The translations under genes were made by a program, and so were the position numbers. The notes below the pieces were generated by a model that was not told where the DNA came from, did not search any database, and worked only from the letters and a program-made list of their open reading frames with translations. From contig CAWUKT010000091.1 in assembly GCA_963923035.1 (NCBI GenBank), positions 1-28,582 on the forward strand: 28,582 nt of DNA, in the 5' to 3' direction. Shown here in pieces: positions 25,803 to 28,582 of this stretch (positions within the stretch are counted from its first letter, which is position 1; each line of letters begins with the position of its first letter). Source of the DNA: CAWUKT01 sp963923035 (GTDB lineage Bacteria > Bacteroidota > Bacteroidia > J057 > JADKCL01).

Positions 25803-25945
25803 GCCCCTACCACTCCCAACTGGCATTTGTTAGCTTCGGGCCGAATCTTTCTTGCGGATTTCTGCGTAAAATATTTTATTTCCGACATTGCACTGGTTAG
25901 AAATTAATCACTGAAGTCATCGCAGCAAAAAAACGAAATGTACCC

Positions 25946-27475
25946 TTGGTGGGGAATATTGTGAAGCAGGGGGTGACCCTGGGGAGCAAGATCAAAGCCA
26001 ACCGCCCACCGGCCGTGATTCAGCAGCAGAAGGTCTTCCTGAAGTTGCTGGGTAAGGCCAAGGGGACGTCCTTTGGGCGAAAATATGACTTCTCCGACAT
26101 CCTCCGGTCGAACGACCCCGAGCTGGCCTTCCGGCAGCGGGTGCCGCTCAGTGATTACGATGGGATGCATCCCTGGTGGCGACGGGCCGAAGCGGGCGAA
26201 TACGATGTTACCTGGCCGGGCCGCGTCAAGTACTTTGCGTTGAGCTCGGGGACTTCGGGCGCGCCGTCCAAGCATATTCCCATTACCAATGCGATGCTCA
26301 AGGCCATTCGGCGGGCGTCCATCCGCCAGCTGGTTTCATTGGGCAAGTTCAACCTCGATCCCACCATTTACCAGAAGCAAACCCTCACTTTATCGGGTTC
26401 CACGCAGCTCCAAAACTTCGGACATCACTTCCGGGGCGACCTCAGTGGCATCAACCTGAAGGAATTGCCGCTGTACGCCCGGGCCTTTAACAAGCCGGAG
26501 CGGAAGATTGCGGAGGCGGCGGATTGGGAGGAGCGGTTGCGGAAAATGGTTCAGGTCGCGCCCAAATGGGACATTGGGATTGTGGCGGGCGTTCCGGCCT
26601 GGCTCCAAATTCTGATTGAGCGGTTGGAAACGCGCTACCGGCTGGACTCCATCCATGACCTGTGGCCCAATCTTCAGGTCTATCTCCACGGCGGCGTCGC
26701 CATTGGCCCCTATGTGGATACGCTCAAGACCCATTTTACGCGGCCGGTGACCTTCATCGAGACCTATCTGGCTTCGGAGGGCTTCCTCGCGCTGCAAGAT
26801 GGTCCGGATACGACGGGCATGGAGCTCCTCTCCAACAATGGCATTTACTTCGAATTCATTCCCTTTACAGAAGAATACTTCAACGACGATGGCAAGCCGC
26901 ACGATCCCTACTGTCCGACGATCTCGGTTGCGGACATTGAGAAGGGCAAGAACTACGCGCTGGTGATCAGTACGTGTTCGGGGGCGTGGCGGTACCTGAT
27001 CGGGGATGTGGTCCGGTTCAATAAGCTCGATCCGCCGGAGTTGGTGATCGATGGCCGGACGAAGCACTTCCTCAGTCTCTGCGGCGAACACCTCTCGGTG
27101 GACAATATGACGCAGGGAGTCGTCCTGACGGCGAAAGACCTCGGCATCCAGTTGCCAGAATTCACGGTCTCGGGCTTTTCAAAGGACGGCGAGTACGGCC
27201 ACCATTGGGTGATCGCGAATGACAGCGGCGCCGACCCGCATCTGGTGCAGCAACGGCTGGATGTACATCTCAGCGAGCTGAACGATGACTATCCGGTGGA
27301 ACGCCAACACGCGCTGAAGCACATGAAGGTCACTTTGGTCCCGGCCAAGACGTTCAATCAGTACCTCGCCCACATGGGCAAGCAGGGCGGACAGGTGAAA
27401 TTCCCGCGGGTAATGAAGGAGCCCAAGTTCAAGGAGTGGTTGGATTATCTGCGGGGACGGGGATTGGTGGATTAA
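25946..27475 (+). CDS. GH3 family acyl-acid amido synthetase-like protein
   Basis: The protein has about 509 residues. The adenylating-enzyme motifs of the GH3 (auxin-responsive) family are visible: FALSSGTSGAPSKHIPIT near residue 97-112, YLASEGFLAL near 272 and WRYLIGDVVRF near 347. Family knowledge: plant GH3 enzymes couple amino acids to jasmonate or auxin through an acyl-adenylate; the substrates of bacterial homologues are not established. No in-frame ATG lies before the conserved N-terminal helix (IQQQKVFLKLLGKAKGTSFG): the candidates are TTG 25946 and GTG 25949, while the ATG at 25938 is in another frame and stops at once. Its stop lies 6 bp from the stop of the convergent lipoprotein gene, without a terminator between. 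Confidence 0.9.
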   Translation: MVGNIVKQGVTLGSKIKANRPPAVIQQQKVFLKLLGKAKGTSFGRKYDFSDILRSNDPELAFRQRVPLSDYDGMHPWWRRAEAGEYDVTWPGRVKYFALSSGTSGAPSKHIPITNAMLKAIRRASIRQLVSLGKFNLDPTIYQKQTLTLSGSTQLQNFGHHFRGDLSGINLKELPLYARAFNKPERKIAEAADWEERLRKMVQVAPKWDIGIVAGVPAWLQILIERLETRYRLDSIHDLWPNLQVYLHGGVAIGPYVDTLKTHFTRPVTFIETYLASEGFLALQDGPDTTGMELLSNNGIYFEFIPFTEEYFNDDGKPHDPYCPTISVADIEKGKNYALVISTCSGAWRYLIGDVVRFNKLDPPELVIDGRTKHFLSLCGEHLSVDNMTQGVVLTAKDLGIQLPEFTVSGFSKDGEYGHHWVIANDSGADPHLVQQRLDVHLSELNDDYPVERQHALKHMKVTLVPAKTFNQYLAHMGKQGGQVKFPRVMKEPKFKEWLDYLRGRGLVD

Positions 27476-27481
27476 CTTCCT

Positions 27482-27892
27482 TTAGATCGCATCGGCCTCG
27501 ATGCGCAGGCCCCGCTGGTCGGGCAGGGTCCCATTCAAAAACAATTCTTCCGGGGTCAGTTCCATTTCCATGTTGATTTCCTCACCGGGAAACAGTTCCT
27601 GAAAGGCCAAGCGCAGCTGCGTGGCGCTGAAATAGGTGAATTGGCCGCCGTCCTGGTAGGGCGCGCCATCGCTGAAGACGCCGTCGAGGCGGAAGTTGCC
27701 GACGCCGCGCTGGTCCCGGTCAAATTCCAGGGTGAGCGTGGTCAATGGGGTCCCGATCTGGTTGATGCCATTGAGGGTGTACTGGGAAACGGCCCACTGG
27801 CCCCGGAGTCGGCGCGTGGTGACGCTCCGGTCACAGGCGAACTGGGTGAGCAGGAGGAGGGCAGCGAACAGTAGCGGGGCAATGGATCTCAT
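27482..27892 (-). CDS. small lipocalin-like lipoprotein
   Basis: The protein has 136 residues. A signal sequence (MRSIAPLLFAALLLLTQFAC) places a Cys at residue 20; the -3 residue is Gln, so this is a weak lipobox, but Bacteroidota allow variation. The mature part begins RLRGQWAVSQYTLNGINQIG and continues with strands (LTTLTLEFDRDQRG, FTYFSATQLRLAF, NMEMELTPEELFL), the layout of the lipocalin-like domain common in this phylum. Ligand and role are unknown. An ATG seven codons upstream (27913) would lengthen the N-terminus by polar residues, so 27892 is preferred. It is convergent with the GH3 gene. Confidence 0.8.
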   Translation of the reverse strand: MRSIAPLLFAALLLLTQFACDRSVTTRRLRGQWAVSQYTLNGINQIGTPLTTLTLEFDRDQRGVGNFRLDGVFSDGAPYQDGGQFTYFSATQLRLAFQELFPGEEINMEMELTPEELFLNGTLPDQRGLRIEADAI

Positions 27893-27962
27893 GTCAATAG
27901 GTTTCGGGCGCAAGGTACGGAAAATAGAGGGAACTGCGGTAGGTGTCGGAGGCGTTCTGTTG

Positions 27963-28027
27963 GAGCTCCCGCGTGAGCGGAGCGACTGCCGGAGGGACCG
28001 CCCGGCGCGTGAGCGCCGGGACCGCCC
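27963..28027. repeat. two GTGA-loop hairpins and a 10-bp direct repeat upstream of the Nif3 gene
   Basis: CCCGGCGC / GCGCCGGG (28001-28008 and 28013-28020) closes a GTGA loop. Just upstream a bulged stem (CCGC-GTGA-GCGG) has the same loop. GGGACCGCCC flanks the main hairpin at 27994-28003 and 28018-28027. No T-tract follows, so a terminator is unlikely. Confidence 0.7.
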
Positions 28028-28049
28028 TGTACCATATCCTTGAATCGCC

Positions 28050-28057
28050 TACCTTTG
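28050..28057 (+). promoter_or_regulatory. candidate -7 promoter element for the Nif3-family gene
   Basis: TACCTTTG matches TAnnTTTG exactly and ends 20 bp before the ATG at 28078. No clear -33 element is seen. Confidence 0.5.
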
Positions 28058-28077
28058 TGCTTCTACTCGAAACGCGT

Positions 28078-28582
28078 ATGAAATTGAACAACTTGCTGCG
28101 TCGGCTGGATGCCTGGGCCCCGGGATCGCTGGCGGAATCGTATGACAATGTGGGCTTGCTGGTGGGGACGCCGGAGATGGAGGTGACGGGGGTGCTGGTG
28201 AACCTGGATGTGACGGATGCGCTGCTGGATGAGGCGAAGGCAAAGGGGGCGAATGTGGTGTTGACGCACCATCCGATCTGGTTTGGGGGGCGGAAACGGC
28301 TGACGGGGGAGGATTATGTGAGCCGGATCATCATGCGGGCGGTGAAGGAGGACATTGCGTTGGTGGCTTGCCATACGAATCTGGACAATGTGCGGCACGG
28401 GGTGAATGCGGTGATCGGAGAACGTCTGGGGGTGGCAAATCCTCGGATTCTGAGCCCGAAACGGGAGATGGCGTTGCTGCTGGTGGCGCTGGTGCCGGAG
28501 GGGGATGCGCAGGTGGTGCTGGATGCATTGTTGGCAGCGGGGGCGGGACGACTGGGGAACTATGCAGAGGCGAGCTTTGTGA
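28078..28582 (+). CDS. Nif3/YqfO-family dinuclear metal protein, 3' end cut by window edge
   Basis: The first 168 residues of a Nif3-like (NGG1-interacting factor 3) protein are present; no stop occurs before the edge. Metal-binding motifs are visible: VLTHHPIWFGG with His64/His65, and ACHTNLDNV with His99 and Asp103. Residues from about 131 (MALLLVALVPEGDAQ, then AGAGRLGNYAEASF) are the start of the PII/CutA-like domain inserted in the longer YqfO form, so the full protein is probably about 360 residues. Family knowledge: these hexameric proteins bind two divalent metals; proposed roles include GTP cyclohydrolase-like or hydrolase activity, not settled. The ATG at 28078 starts the conserved N-terminus. 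The coding strand is strikingly G-rich, with GGG, GCG and GTG codons. Confidence 0.9.
   Translation, partial: MKLNNLLRRLDAWAPGSLAESYDNVGLLVGTPEMEVTGVLVNLDVTDALLDEAKAKGANVVLTHHPIWFGGRKRLTGEDYVSRIIMRAVKEDIALVACHTNLDNVRHGVNAVIGERLGVANPRILSPKREMALLLVALVPEGDAQVVLDALLAAGAGRLGNYAEASFV

Noticed and set aside
25867..25878. Perfect 12-bp palindrome TAAAATATTTTA before the GH3 gene
   Set aside because: It is made only of A and T in an AT-rich intergenic stretch and is likely by chance; no second copy is present.

Overview
The window looks like a chromosomal segment of a moderately GC-rich member of the Bacteroidota, most likely a Saprospiria-type (Lewinella-like) bacterium. The phylum assignment rests on a type IX secretion C-terminal domain on an exported protein, a sigma/FecR/TonB-receptor operon with DUF4974 and STN domains, a DUF5777 outer-membrane protein, Bacteroidota-style lipoproteins, and TAnnTTTG promoter elements just upstream of fabD, fbp and the Nif3 gene. 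The class-level guess is weaker and rests on base composition and gene style. I saw no tRNA, rRNA, CRISPR array, transposase or phage gene.

Layout. 1-2400: a WG-repeat exported protein truncated by the window edge (minus) and a small exported protein (plus), then terminators. 2401-6930: a very large alpha-2-macroglobulin-like protease trap (minus). 7130-9640: housekeeping genes fabD and gltX (plus). 9720-12677: a lone Rpn/PD-(D/E)XK nuclease-like gene (minus), then a secreted glycosidase-like protein with a type IX sorting tail (plus). 12764-15112 (minus): fructose-1,6-bisphosphatase, PspA/IM30, and a shorter coiled-coil protein that resembles the C-terminal half of PspA, in apparent operon order. 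15284-16572 (plus): a cytochrome-c-like lipoprotein paired with a DUF5777 beta-barrel. 16845-18066 (plus): an unrecognised protein with a glycine-rich hydrophobic C-terminus and a TM2-domain membrane protein. 18172-23196 (minus): an ECF sigma factor, FecR anti-sigma factor, TonB-dependent receptor and beta-propeller lipoprotein, forming a cell-surface signalling and uptake operon.

23197-24236 is a kilobase with no credible gene. It holds a 126-bp-period direct repeat in which two perfect palindromes are preserved while the spacer has diverged, followed by degenerate 21/22-bp repeats and a poly-C-looped inverted repeat. The spacings 126, 105 and 21 are all multiples of 21. This is the least explained structure in the window. 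The block runs up to a Fic-domain gene (24237-25802) whose 3' third is markedly AT-rich compared with its 5' part and its last codons, as if a segment had been exchanged.

25946-28582: a GH3-family acyl-amido synthetase with no in-frame ATG near its start, a small lipocalin-like lipoprotein on the opposite strand, and the 5' part of a Nif3/YqfO-family gene that continues past the window. Most of the window is ordinary cell-envelope and housekeeping content. The accessory signals are the repeat block with the Fic gene, the PspA partial duplicate, and the glycine-tailed protein.
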